A program made the translations under genes and the position numbers. From assembly GCA_023525975.1 (NCBI GenBank), contig CM042044.1, positions 13,812,501 through 13,876,500 of the forward strand: a stretch of DNA of 64,000 nt, written 5' to 3'. Origin of the DNA: Smallanthus sonchifolius (lineage: Eukaryota; Streptophyta; Magnoliopsida; Asterales; Asteraceae). Each line of letters opens with the position of its first letter. Positions within the stretch are counted from its first letter, which is position 1. Of the stretch, positions 33,510 through 45,126 are shown piece by piece. Below the pieces are notes generated by a model that was not told the origin of the DNA, did no database searches, and saw only the letters and a list, made by a program, of their open reading frames with translations.

Positions 33510-33731
33510 CATGGGCGGACCCTATGTAGAGGGAATGGGGGCAGTCACGCACCATTAAAAAAAATAGTGTTATATATGCGTAAAAATCAAGATCGCCCCC
33601 CATAAAATTTTGCAATAGCCCATCGATTGTTACCCATGAAATGTTTTTAGTGTTATATACTTGTATATTGTTAGTCTACCAACCAAAAAATATTCCGACC
33701 CTCATGAAAAACATTTCTGGGTACGCCACTG
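33510..33731. mobile_element. hAT-type MITE (222 bp)
   Basis: Ends CATGGGCGGACCC and complement CAGTGGCGTACCC; 8-bp flanks GATATTAT / AATATTAT (7 of 8). Confidence 0.8.
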
Positions 33732-33776
33732 AATATTATATGTTTAGAACATATTATGTGTGGGTGTCTGTTACAA

Positions 33777-34071
33777 CATTCACAGCAGATTCCCTATATT
33801 TATGTGAGTGATTTTCCTATATTTTAGAGGATGGTTTAAAGTGGTCGTGAGTGGAGCAGAGAGAAAACTGTATAAATTTTCTGTATATTTTGGGGAAACA
33901 CTTTTCACCTACATAAATTTTTTTAATATTTTTTAAAATGGTTGTGAGTGCAGGAGAGAGAAAAGGTAATGATAAAAGTATAAAAAAATATTATTTAATT
34001 GAAACGTAAAAAAAATGTAATGATTTTAGTGTAATTATAGGGATGGGGATACTGATGCTACTGTGAATACT
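33777..34071. mobile_element. Fold-back MITE, approximate ends
   Basis: Left ATTCACAGCAGATTCCCTAT pairs imperfectly with right ATAGGGATGGGGAT..CTACTGTGAAT. Target repeats not resolved. Confidence 0.5.
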
Positions 34072-35045
34072 TTTATCGTGAAAAACATAGAAGGGAAGAG
34101 GAGGAAGAGCTAAGAACTCAAATTCAGGATTTTCGTTGTGAAAGGTTATTGATTTGAAGGTGTTTATGGTTCAGGCAACTATCGTTGTGAAAGGTACATT
34201 ACTATTTGAGTCCTTAGCGTTTATCCATTTTAACCATATGAGTCCCTTATGTTTTAAAACCTCGATTTACACTCTGATTTTTCATTTTCTTAACTAATTT
34301 GCGCCCTGACTTTTGATATTCTTAAAAATTTAAGTCCTAATTGCTAACTCCGTTCGATTTAACTATTATTTTTTTTCTTCTAAAATAATCAAAATATCCT
34401 TAAAAACTTAAATGATTATTAAATCTAATATTAATGTTGGACTATTAAATATTGACAGTAATCCTAAAAGCAAAATATTAATGTTAGAACTTTTGGTATT
34501 ATTATCCCAAATGAGATTACAGAACTAAATCCAATAACAAATTGAGATTGAACTAGAAATGTTGTCACGTGTTTTGTGGCAGGAGTCAGACCTTAAACGG
34601 TTGAGCTGGTGACATTAACGTGGCTAAGCACACAAAGAAACATGGTTAAAATACATAAAAGAAATGTATAAGTTACGACGACTCGATTGTGGTGATGTGA
34701 TATAACCCACGATATTTAAAAAATACACTATTTTGAATACGACCCCGTTTCTAACAAAATTTGTACCAAGACGTCAAGAAAACAAAAACTAAACAAAGAA
34801 ATAAAAATTATTAAGGAAAATCAGATTATATATACTACAGGTGGTAAACTTGAAACGTTAAAAACTTTAGGGGATTAAAGTGACATTTTACAAAGTTGAG
34901 GGGACTTTTTTGCCATTTAAATTAAAATTTTTAGAAAGTTTAGGGATATATTTGAAAATGTAGAAAGTTGAGAGGTGTATATGAAAAGAAAAAAAATAAA
35001 GAAAACTGATCTTAGCATTACCTGAGGGAAATGACGATTTCGTAA

Positions 35046-35480
35046 TGGGAAAACTTCATAGAATAGTAATGAAATTTCAAAAGTGTTCCAATTAGTTCAT
35101 TCATGCATTTTTTTCCAAATTGGGTCACTAAACCTTCAAATCAAGCCATAATCGAAACACGAAATGTGTCAAAAACTTATGGAGGAGAAGATGTGTGAGT
35201 CGGGTTTTCCAACATATGTAATTTTATTAAAAAAAAAACATGTTAATTATATTAAAAAATAAAAAAATAACCTAAAGTTCACGTCACCATTCCACATCAG
35301 CATAAAAAAAAGAAAAAAATATTTTTAATTGAAACAAAAAAAAGAACATTTTAAAAAACATGTTAAAACCTATAATTTAAATAAAAAAATGAAAGCTGAG
35401 TGACTTAATTATAACATTTTTTAAACTTGAGTAATCTAATTGGAACACTTTTGAAACTTCATTATTTTTTTATGAAGTTA
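35046..35480. mobile_element. Nested MITE with 40-50 bp inverted ends
   Basis: Left CTTCATAGAATAGTAATGAA..TTCAAAAGTGTTCCAATTAG is repeated in inverse at the right (CTAATTGGAACACTTTTGAA..TATGAAG). Target repeats not resolved. Confidence 0.6.
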
Positions 35481-35589
35481 CCTCAAAATAAGCATAGCTC
35501 TATGGTAACAAAACCGTTAAAAAAACATAGATTTTTGTGGAAAAAAAAAGAATTGTAAAAAACGGTTAACAAAAAGTAGACAAAGGAGG

Positions 35590-35690
35590 GGGGGGGGGGT
35601 GAGGATCGAACCCAAGTGCCTTCTCCTAATTGGCAAGAGAGTAAACCAAACTCCATCAAACCTTTCTTTGTAGATATTCATGAAAATTAA
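35590..35690 (-). mobile_element. Possible SINE head
   Basis: The minus strand has a good box B (GGGTTCGATCC) preceded by a tRNA-like D-arm and anticodon-arm layout, and is followed by a run of at least 10 C (poly-G on plus). Box A is weak and no tail is seen. Confidence 0.35.
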
Positions 35691-35749
35691 AAGGAAATCC
35701 TTATTGGACGCCGACAATAGTTTTTAAGAGAGAGTAAATTTCGAAGGTA

Positions 35750-35998
35750 AACATCGTCGCACAACTTCTTGATTCTGGTAATTTTGTGTTGCAGATGGAA
35801 GACGATGAAGATCCAGAGAATTATACAGGGCAAAGCTTTGAGAATCCGACGGATACTTTGTTACCTGGAATGAAACTGGGTGGGACCAGAAAACTGGTGT
35901 GAACTGGTTTTTGCAAACGCTTGAAACCTTGATTCTGGATAAGCCGGCTAGACTGTCGCCGACGACGACAACTCCGATTTCGTGGGGGTTTGTTTGAG
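35750..35998 (+). pseudogene. S-locus lectin receptor-kinase fragment
   Basis: The plus frame reads VAQLLDSGNFVLQ, then NYTGQSFENPTDTLLPGMKLG. This is the diagnostic end of the B-lectin domain and the SLG linker of G-type lectin/S-locus receptor-like kinases. The expected LWQSFDYPTDT Trp is changed here (TGQSF). A one-base loss near 35881 shifts the frame, after which the normal continuation (DQKTGVNWFL) can be read in another frame. No kinase domain is present. It sits inside the long-TIR element, so it is most likely a captured fragment. Confidence 0.85.
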
Positions 35999-37346
35999 AA
36001 GTTAGCGATGGTGGAGTTGTTAGAGAAACTTATGCCCGTACTTTGGTTAGGGATTTGAGTAGGTGGTGACGGACTGACGGCGAAGACCCCCCGGGGGGGT
36101 TCAAGAATGAAGATGGTTGAAGTGAATGTTTGGGGTGGGTTTGAGGAAGATAAAGAAACTGGCTTGTTTTTTTTAATAAAGGAATCAATTAATTTATTAT
36201 TTTAGTAAATTACAAAAAATAGTCCTTCAATTATGAAAAAAAGTATTACAATAATCATTTGAGTACCTAGGGGTATTTTAGTATTTTCAGAAAACATTAA
36301 TAGAAAATCTAACAGGGTTAGCCATCTGAACACAACTGGTTAGTAAAATCAAAAGTCAGGGGGTAAATTAAGGTTTTGAAACATAAGAGACTTAAATGGT
36401 TAAACTGGACAAAGTTTAGGGACTCGGATAGTAATTTACTCCTGGATTTCTTAGTACGTTTGGTAGAAAACCCTAAAAGGGGTCAAATTGTGAAATCTTG
36501 TTTTAAATCTTTGTTAGAAGTGTTGTTCTAGTGCTTTTGGTGTTAGGGGATAATAAATCGTAAGATTTATGTAACGAACCAAAATTCAAAACATAATATT
36601 ATTTGCTTAAATAATATTGTGAGGGTGAAATTGGATTAAATCTAAGTTGGGGGTTTTAAACCTTAAAGGTTGAATTCTTGACTTTAGGTGGAAATTGATG
36701 ATAGATAACTTGTTATCTAGCTTAACTAAGGGTGTTGGGAGGTGTTTAACATCATAGAATCATCTAATTTCGATTATGAGAAATTAGGGTTCTTGAGTAG
36801 TAAATTGGGGATTTTTTATTTGGAATGTTTGGATGATAAATTGAGGGTGATGAAGTGTCTAGGATGTTAATAGACAAATGATTGAGTAAGAAACCTTTTT
36901 CAATTTGGTGAATTATAAATTTGAGGTTTTGGGTGGAATTGGGTGAAAACCCAAATGGGTCAAAATGGATGAATGTTGTGTATGGAGGTTTAAAACTTGT
37001 TTAATGTGTAATTAATCAAGTTTAGAATGAGAGAAATCCACAAGGTCTAGGTTGGGTGTTAGACCTCTATTGGTAAACGGTGAATTGGGGAATATGAGAT
37101 TTGACTTTAATGGGTCAAACATGTCAATATGGGTTGAAAGGTTAAATTGGGTGTTGGAGATTTGGTTAAGTTTGTGTTAACCAAATTAAGTTGGGGTATT
37201 GATCTTTAGATCATAGGTATGTCATGAATCTCAATATGGTGAATGAATTGAAATCGTATGATTACAAAATGCAAGTTGATTGCTAGGTAATCAAGGCGTT
37301 AAAGGAGCTAGCTTGGAAGACCAAGTGGAATCGTCTCTAGCTAAAG

Positions 37347-38531
37347 GTAAGTGTTTTGCACTTAGTAATGATAGGTGGTGGTAAACACATATAGTGTTAT
37401 ACATGTTGATTTGTTGACTATCATGTGTGTAATTATGCATATGTTGTTTTGGTAAACTTGCATATGGGGAATGTATGCAAGGGGATGGTGTTTGAGGTGC
37501 TTGAGGTCCATGAACCTCACATTGTAGTATGGTGATAAAGTCTTTGAATGACTTCTGTGGTTTAGAATCAAATAAATTAATTAAGTAGTTTATGGTCAAA
37601 CAAATGTAGTAATTTGATGAATTTAACTTATGTGGTTTGGAGTCAAACAAATGTGGTAATTTGACTTATGTGATAAATAGTCAAACTAAATTGTGGGATG
37701 TGGTGTATTGGTGTAATTTGACTTATGTAGTAAAGAGTCAAACTAAATTGGGTAATATGGTGTGTTGGTGTAAATTGACTTATGTGGTAAAGAGTCAAAC
37801 TAAATTGTGGAATATGATGATTTGGTGTAATTTGACTAATATGTGGTAAGAATCAAAGTAAAATGCAATTGGTGGAATTGAGGTCATGAACCTCAAATAT
37901 GTCAATGTAGCTTGAAGTCTTTGAACTTCACTAATGTCGTTGTTGCTTGAAGTCTAAGAACCTCACATGAAAGTAATTTGAGGTCATGAACTTCACAAGG
38001 TTGTGTTGTGGCGTTTGAGGTCTTTAAAACCTCATGTAGAGGAGTTTGAAGTCTAAGAACCTCACATGGTAGTTATTTGAGGTCATGAACTTCACAAGTC
38101 GTTTTGTGGTATTTGAAGTCTAAGAACCTCACACGAAAGTTAATAGTGGTCGTGAACTTTACATAGGCGTTTGTGGTGTTTTGAGGTCTTTGGAACCTCA
38201 CAAGAAAGTATGGTAGGGTTGTTAATTGTTTAAAACATTCATAAAATGTTGTTGGTTGCTTAAAACGACTGGGGGTCGAGTTGGGAGGGTCGACAAGGCT
38301 AAAAATGTGCAAAACAATTTGGATGATTTCGGACCGGAGTAATTTACGACAGGGCAGAGTAACTTACGACGGGCCGGAGTATTTTACGCCCACAATGGGC
38401 TGTTTATGGCCACATTTACTCCCAAATTGTTGAAATGCCGTTTTTGATCGATTATTGTTGTAAGGGTCTGGGGGGCTCACATGGGGGTCGTATATCATTA
38501 CTAATGGTTTATTTATGGTGTTTTCTTGTAG
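37347..38531 (+). promoter_or_regulatory. Predicted intron in solo LTR
   Basis: Donor AAAG/GTAAGTGTTTTGCACTTA and acceptor TTTTCTTGTAG/GTAAGCTCC have counterparts in the E4 LTRs. The donor lies in a small stem (AAGTG ... CACTT). Confidence 0.45.
37560..38230. repeat. Two tandem palindrome arrays in solo LTR
   Basis: 37560-37856 holds about five ~57-bp units, each with TTTGACT ... AGTCAAA arms. 37868-38230 holds about ten units built on TGAGGTCATGAACCTCA and TGAAGTCTNNGAACTTCA-like palindromes. Arms stay paired while inner bases vary. Confidence 0.8.
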
Positions 38532-38757
38532 GTAAGCTCCGGTTGAAGTCTCGGGTCACTCTTCGTGTCGGATTGGATTCTCAATACGTTTGGTGGATGT
38601 TCATAGTTGGAACTCCTGGTTAAGGAGTCTTTAAACTTGTTTGAACTATTTTGTTGTTATTAAAACGTGTTGTTTTGTCAACAATTTGTTTATGTGACCT
38701 ATTTCCGCATGATTTTGAAAATTAAAATTGGTTGAAAATTTTGGGTGTTATGATTTA

Positions 38758-39218
38758 GACATTCAATTGCAAGATTTCAATATTTAGGGTTTATGTCATA
38801 AAGATTCGGGTTTTGATCAGTTGGGTGTAGGTATCGAATGTTGTGGATTATGTAGTGTTTATGTTGATCATGAATACAGAAACAATTGTGTTTAATAAAA
38901 AAAAACTTGGTGAAATGAGAATTTGGATTAGATGATGAACTTGGATAGTAGTGAATTTGACCTAAAGTGATGAAACATGTCAAATTAATTGTAATGGTTT
39001 TTAGAGGATTTTGGGTTTGGTTAATGTTAATATTGACCAATACATATTGGAGGTCTTAATAATTGTATAAAAATGTTATATGGGGATATGAAATGGGATC
39101 AAGAGATACAAAACATGAAGGTGAATTATTTAGATGTTCAAAATGAAAAGGTTGACGAATAATCAGGATCATCCAAAGGAAAAGGTAAGTATTTTACTTT
39201 TACTTAGTAGTTGGTTAG
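38758..39218 (+). repeat. Gypsy LTR fragment related to the solo LTR
   Basis: No frame. The phrase AAAGGTAAGTATTTTACTT near 39178, followed by TTAGTA, matches the donor hairpin block of the solo and E4 LTRs. Probably a decayed relative. Confidence 0.4.
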
Positions 39219-39595
39219 ACTTGTGTGCCTACACCAAACATGTACAAAGGTAAAATTCACATGATCAGAGACGAATTCTCGAAATATTCCTCTAATTTGA
39301 AGAATTAGAAGACCGAAAGCTCTGATATCATTTGTTGGATCGATAATTTCAAAAGAATTAGCAAATGTGATTGAATTGAATGACAGAAACAAACAATTCA
39401 ATATATAAATAGCTATGAATCAACATGAATCGTAAATCAACGGTCAATTGTATTCACTGAAATTGTTAATATGAAAATGAAATTGACAGTTACAAAATAA
39501 CAAAACATAACTTGCTATTTACAACATGTGTGATAACAAACAAACAAACTAATTAACTAACTCTTCTGAGTTGTTAGTTGATCTCTGGAGTAAGC
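39219..39595 (-). repeat. Copia-type LTR end with primer site
   Basis: On minus, an LTR ending ...GATCCAACA (edge 39333) is followed by TGATATCAGAGC, a copia-style iMet primer site, with a TATA-like CTATTTATATATT near 39400. The internal part is cut off to the left of about 39219. Right edge uncertain. Confidence 0.5.
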
Positions 39596-39877
39596 CTATG
39601 TAGAAGAAACACAAAGTAGTCTAGATAAACAAAGTTTGGTCTCATTTTGATCATTGGGAATAGATGACTCATCTGGAATACATGATTTATCCGGTTGATC
39701 TTTGAATAGATAATCATTTTGAGTCATGTATTCAAGATGATCATTCAAAATATTTTCCATGTACTCTTGTTTTATTGTTATTCTTCTATTCGGAGTAGTA
39801 GTTGACATCCTGAAATCTTTCTTCATCTGAAGTGAAGTCTTCATATGGAGTACTTGTACTTTAAGTAGTTTGACCAT
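39596..39877 (-). other. Open frame of unknown nature (93 codons)
   Basis: A frame encoding MVKLLKVQVLHMK..., polar, with no domain I recognise. It lies next to the copia remnant and could be decayed retrotransposon DNA or chance. Confidence 0.2.
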
Positions 39878-40675
39878 TATCTAGAGTACTCATTCTTCGG
39901 GGTAACTTCTTCATCTGGAATAGAAATTGTTCATTTGGAGTATGTACTTGGTGACTTTTGATGAACATCAACCTCATAGTGACTTTACAGATAATGCTCT
40001 ATTTGAATTTTGAGTGACTAGTGAAATTTAAGCTTAAAAAGTATATTGTAATTTTAGGCTGATTTTTTTATGAGGTGTTTGATAGGATCCCGAGCATTGA
40101 ATCAGTGGCAATGGATAGAAGACTCAAAAATCATCAGCCCATATTATTCTTATACAAAAGGTTAGTGATTTTGGTCTTATCTATATCTATATCTATGTCT
40201 ATGTCTATACTTCTATATAATATATATTGAAAGGATATCATTGTAATTTACATAAATTTTTAAGACATCCAACACAAATTGTTGTGCATATGGTACATCT
40301 TACCAATACATAAAATGTGTTTAATTACCATTTAACCTCTCTACAATTAAAGCCCAACATTCAAGTAGCCATTTAACCTATATCTACAATTAAAGCCCAA
40401 CATTCAATTAACTATTTGACCAAAATATCTACGATTAAAGCACAACACTTAATAAATCCTTTTCTTTTCCCCTTAACCTTTTAGAAAAGATGTATTTACT
40501 TATATATTTAAAACAAGTTTTATTAAATAATAATCATAAAAATAACAAAATAACAATAATAAAGTTTAAAAAATATATATTTTTTAATATTTACAAATAA
40601 AAAACACTCATTTTACACAGAAGGAAGAATGAGATTGTGGTTTGGTTTTTCTTAACTCGAGTAATTACATAAACT
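39878..40675. repeat. Intergenic with short tandem repeats
   Basis: Contains (CTATATCTATGT)-type repeats at about 40181-40210 and three ~40-bp copies of ATCTACAATTAAAGCCCAAC at 40345-40450. No gene. Confidence 0.55.
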
Positions 40676-42692
40676 TGTAACACCCTTAATTGGAAAAACC
40701 AATTAATAAAACATTTAAACGCGCGAAAGTTAAAATCCCAAGATTTTTTTAACCCTCGCGTACCGCGTGGGATTGAACCCCTCCCTTCGCGTACCGCGGG
40801 GGAGTTTCAATCCTGTCTGCCCGAGAGCTAGGTCCATACTTAGCCAACTTTTTACAATTTTCACCAAATCAACATGACACCAAAAATCCCCAACACTTGG
40901 GTTTTTGACCAAACATTTCAAACATCATTTGCAACATCAAAACACCATTTATAAACACCAAAACAAGTATCCATTTACACACAAGTTAAGGATTTTCTTT
41001 TAAACCCCAAAACCACAATATGCATACGAGAATCCTCCTTTTGCCAATTGGACTTGACTCGGACTACATCAGAGCTTTTCCTACATATCACCACATGAAT
41101 CAACCGTTAGTAATGAAGATAAATATAACAAACAAGTAAATACAACTTGTTTTCACCCATTCACCCATTTGACCCGTTTGCACCAAATTTATCATTAGGC
41201 TACAATTAACTTGTATTTCACCTTACAAGTTCCTTTCCTTTCATTAGTCAATCATAATTAACATTTTGAGTACACTTTACCATTTCCATTATGACACATA
41301 TGCCATAACCTCATTTCCGTTATTATACTTAGATCATAACCTCATATCCATTTCCATTATGGTTCTTAGACCATAACCTCATTTCCATTATGCTATTTAA
41401 ACCATAACCTCTATCCATTTCCATTATGGTTCTTAGACCATAACCTCATTTTCATTATGGTATTTAAACCATAACCTCATTTTTATTATGGTATTTAAAC
41501 CATAACCTCATTTCCATTATGATACATAGATCATAACCTCATTTCCATTATGGTATGTAAACCATAACCTCATTTTCACATATTGATTATAGTATTACAA
41601 CTATAACTACATTCATTCATTTACACATATCCATTATAGTATTACAACTATAACTACATTCATTCATTTACCTATACCCATTCATTCACATTCATTCACA
41701 TTCAATTCAACAACATAGTATGCAACATAGCACATATACCATCCATTCTCATCAATACTAAGTAAGTGCAAAGGCACTTACCTTTCGGGTTAGAAGATCC
41801 CGCACCACCGTCTCGGTTCACAATTTGATTACCTAAACATATATACCTAGTTTAGTAATCTAATAATACATCAAAATCACATTATAATTGAGTTCACAAC
41901 CCAATTTCCATTTCCAACCCAAACTGACCCGTTTGGGTTATTCCCATAACCAAACACCCACTTTCAATCCAAACTCACCTACTTGAGTTTTCCTTTCCAA
42001 TTCATTGACACTAATTTTTCATTCAATAATTATCATTAGGTTAATTTGGTGTTCATTCAAGTGTCTAACATCATATAAACACTTAATCATCGCTAATTCA
42101 ACATTCAATCATCATAATCCAAACACCCCCAATTTTCCTCCATATGAACCCTAGCTTCTCATAATCAAAATCAAAGGGTTCTAGGATGTTAATCACCACT
42201 CTTTACTTTTAGTTTAGCTAGATTATCAACAATCTAACATCAATTAACCACATAGATTCCTAATTTCTGGATTTCTACAAAGCTCACCATCTAACACATT
42301 CAAAGGTGAAATCAATAGAAGATTACACTTACTTGATGTTGGGAAGGTGTTATGTGAGCCAAAACCTTCACGAATTCAAGCTCAAATGCAAAATTTAGCT
42401 CCAAAATCGATTTCTCCTTTTTCTCCTCTTGGAATGAACGACCCAACAAATGAGCAAAGACTCAATTTTGACTTCTTTTAGTCAAAATGGCAGATTTGCT
42501 ATATTACACCTTTAGCCCCTCAACTTTCATTTTCATCCATTTCATTCCAAAACAAGATAAAAACTAGTATAACCCCATGACTAACTTGAAACCCACTTGT
42601 TTCAACTTATTTCTAAAATATTATTTTCACCATAATATTTATTAGAAATATTTATTTATTTGAAAACGAAACCCGGATTTTGATTCGTTACA
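40676..42692 (-). repeat. E4 3' LTR (2017 bp)
   Basis: Plus-strand ends TGTAACACCC and TTCGTTACA. Matches 58208-60233 with scattered substitutions and small indels. Predicted intron 41081-41782 (minus; donor CGAAAG/GTAAGTGCC, acceptor TATGTAG/GAAAAGC) contains the TTATGG..CCATAA palindrome array at 41290-41590. On its right, minus-strand AAGGGGAGGTGATT (42693-42706) is the polypurine tract. Confidence 0.88.
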
Positions 42693-42732
42693 AATCACCT
42701 CCCCTTATTTGAGTTTCGTCCCCGAAACCCGA

Positions 42733-43286
42733 CTTCACATAAAAAGATTCGGATAATATTTAAGCGTCTCTTCCTCGGTTTCCCAAGTCATTTCGCTCCC
42801 TTCTTATGTTTTCACCTCACAAAAACTTGGCTAATCTCTTTATTGCGCAATTGCTTCACCTTTCTATCCAAGATTGCCACCGGTTTCTCAACTTAATTGA
42901 ATTTTTCGTCCAATTCAGTATCATCCAATGGAACAAAAGTAGACTCATCCGCCACTCATTTTCGTATATAAGACACATGAAATGTGTTATGAAGTCTACT
43001 TAGTCCCTTCGGTAGCTCCAAACGGTAAGCCACTGCACCCACCCTTGCTATCACCTTAAATGGTCCGATGAAACGTGGACTTAACTTCCCCCGCTTCCTA
43101 AACCGTATCACCTTTCCAAGGAGAGACTTTCAAAAGCACAAAGTCCCCCACTTGAAATTCAATCGCCCGCTTTCTATTATCCGCATAGGACTTTTGGCGA
43201 TTTTGAGCCTCCTTCAAGCGTGCCCTTATTTGGTCGATACTACCAATAATCTCATTGACCACCTTTTTGCTACTAAGTTCCCGTTT
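42733..43286 (-). pseudogene. E4 integrase C-terminus and chromodomain-like tail
   Basis: Minus coding traces from 43286: RELSSKKVVNEIIGS, QNRQKSYADN, FQVGDFVLLKVSPWKG, GPFKVIARVGAVAYRLELP, HNTFHVSYIRK, then the PVAILDRKVKQLRNK start of the chromodomain. Stops and frameshifts interrupt it (for example near 43115 and 42810). It joins in frame to 56237 once the nested LTR is removed (GEIGQR + ELSS). Confidence 0.85.
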
Positions 43287-44218
43287 GTAACACCCTTAAT
43301 TGGAACACCAATTATTAAAACATTAAACACACACGAAAGCATTTATCCCAAGAAGATTTTTTTTATATTTCTCGCGTTCCACGAGAATATCGACCCCTCC
43401 CCTCGCGTACCGTGAGGGAGTCCAAATATGCCTGCCCGAGAGCCAGGTCTCTCGCGTACCGCGAGAGAACCTTGCTGTGACACCCGACATTTCAGGTTAA
43501 TATCCGTACATGTTATAAACAAGTTTAAATTATAATTGTTTTGTGATTTACTTAATTTCACAAACAAGGACATTAAGGTCTAACAAAAATCGTACAGGGT
43601 CTCATTTCACATTCTGGTAATTCTAGGAGTTACCGGTTCACGTACCAGGATAACCCGACTAAATACAAACACTAGTGGTTAAATTTACACTTAAATCAAA
43701 TGGTTTGATTTATTTAACCCCACCCACTCCCATTGACCAGAAATCTCGGCCTCAAGGCCATGTGGGTCCATCCCACACCCTAAATTTCAACATCTTCTAC
43801 TTTCTTAAGCAATCTCCCATACCACCTCATTTTCTATCAATTCATCAAGAGCAAAAACCCTCAACCCCTGTCATCTCTCTCTTCTTCTACGACAACAACA
43901 AGAATACCTATCTCCACTTTCTTTTGGGGTTCTTCCATAATCGAAGACTCGAATCCTTTATTTCGGTGCTATAAGGAGAGTTCCAAGTGTTTTCTCAAAG
44001 GGTTTTAGCAGGAGAAGTCAAGATCATTTTCTTTTTCTCTCAAAAATCGTCATCTCTGTCCAGAGGTAAAAACTCGATATTATCCACTTTATTTTCTTTA
44101 AAACCGTATCTAAGCATACAAAAGGTTCAATCGCAAGTAAGATAACAAGAAAAGTGTGTCAAATTCAAGATTTGAACATAAAAATATACGGGACGAATTC
44201 TGTCAATCAAAGTGCAGT

Positions 44219-44502
44219 AATCGAAACTAGGAGTTTCGATACCTGTTCAATCGAAACTAGGAGTTTCGATACCTGTTATTCAATCGAAACTAGGAGTTTC
44301 GATACCTATTCAATCGAAACTAGGAGTTTCGATACCAGTTTACTCAATCGAAACTGGGAGTTTCGATACTAGTTGTTCAATCGAAACTAGGTAGTTTCGA
44401 TACATATTGCTCAATCAAAACTAGATAGTTTCGATACCTAACTACTCAATCGAAACTATGAAGTTTCGATACTCAATTGCCCAATCGAAACTAGGAAGTT
44501 TC
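44219..44502. repeat. ATCGAAACT dyad array (9 copies)
   Basis: Nine units of 30-35 bp, each with arms ATCGAAACT and AGTTTCGAT around a short loop (AGG, GGG, AGGT, ATGA, ...). Loops and linkers vary while both arms are kept; one copy has a single arm change and the last has a shortened arm. An exact copy lies at 51888-52171 in the 3' LTR. Confidence 0.9.
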
Positions 44503-44960
44503 GACATCTGTTCATCAGTCACATTGGGCAGTAACTTAGAACTGTTTTTATAGCAAAACAAGTGTTGAAAATCTAAGAAGATATTTAAACAAAAGCAACT
44601 AGATTTACTAGGTCGATGAACAATTTGCAATATGAGACGTTCAGTCTTAACACAATTTACCCTTTGGTATCTAGGGTACGAATAGTCAAGTTCGGCTAGA
44701 ACAATTATCATTGCAAGCATACACAAACTCAAGGTGAGTTCACGGCCCCCTTTTAACTCTTTACTGTTTTGTAAACATCGGGGGAGAAACATACTTACTT
44801 GTTATGTTTTGAAAACATGAATTACATTGTTTATACGTTTGACAATATGAACGTTTTGGTTTAACTTCTTGTGAGTCTCCCAGCCCCACTTTTACTACTA
44901 GTTTTTAAATTGTTTTTAAACAAACGGGGAGAAAACTTGCTCAACTAAAGAGCTGGACAC

Positions 44961-45126
44961 AACGATTGTTCGGATGAACAACACACAACGATTGTTCGGA
45001 TGAACAACACACAACGATTGTTCGGATGAACAACACACAACGATTGTTCGGATGAACAACACACAACGATTGTTCGGATGAACAACACACAACGATTGTT
45101 CGGATGAACAACACTCAACGATTGGG
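44961..45126. repeat. 26-bp tandem repeat, 6 copies
   Basis: Unit AACGATTGTTCGGATGAACA plus ACACAC; each holds the palindrome TTGTTC GGAT GAACAA. Repeated at 52630-52795 in the 3' LTR. Confidence 0.92.

Larger units (their letters stand above)
34193..36442. mobile_element. Long-TIR Mutator-like element with captured gene fragment
   Basis: The left end (GGTACATTACTATTTGAGTC...) and the complement of the right end (GGAGTAAATTACTATCCGAG...) form inverted repeats over about 110 bp, with an extra duplicated piece on the left. No convincing 9-bp target repeat is seen, so the exact ends and class are less sure than for 28056. The interior holds other MITEs, a SINE-like head and an S-locus receptor-kinase fragment. 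Confidence 0.65.
36570..38752 (+). repeat. Solo LTR of a gypsy family (2183 bp)
   Basis: Starts TGTAACGAACCAAAATTC and ends GGGTGTTATG (a mutated ...TTACA). It is flanked by perfect 5-bp repeats ATTTA (36565-36569, 38753-38757), with no primer site or coding part, so internal DNA was probably lost by LTR recombination. Ends match the complement of the E4 LTR ends, so it is the same or a sister family. Contains a predicted intron and two palindrome arrays. Confidence 0.82.

Noticed and set aside
35580..35600. Run of G as a possible regulatory G-quadruplex
   Set aside because: A single homopolymer run next to a SINE-like head; more likely a simple-repeat tail.
40650..40675. E4 target site as a Mutator TIR (GAGTAATTACA next to the E4 edge)
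   Set aside because: The sequence resembles Mutator ends, but I could not find the matching opposite TIR around 60234 or further right.
43675..43974. 99-codon frame found twice with identical sequence (also 51344-51643)
   Set aside because: Identity is due to the recent duplication of the whole LTR by retrotransposition, so it is not evidence of a conserved protein.
44219..44502. Repeat-spacer pattern resembling a CRISPR array
   Set aside because: The repeats are palindromic units inside a plant LTR, duplicated exactly in the other LTR. Linkers are short and similar to each other, and there are no cas genes.
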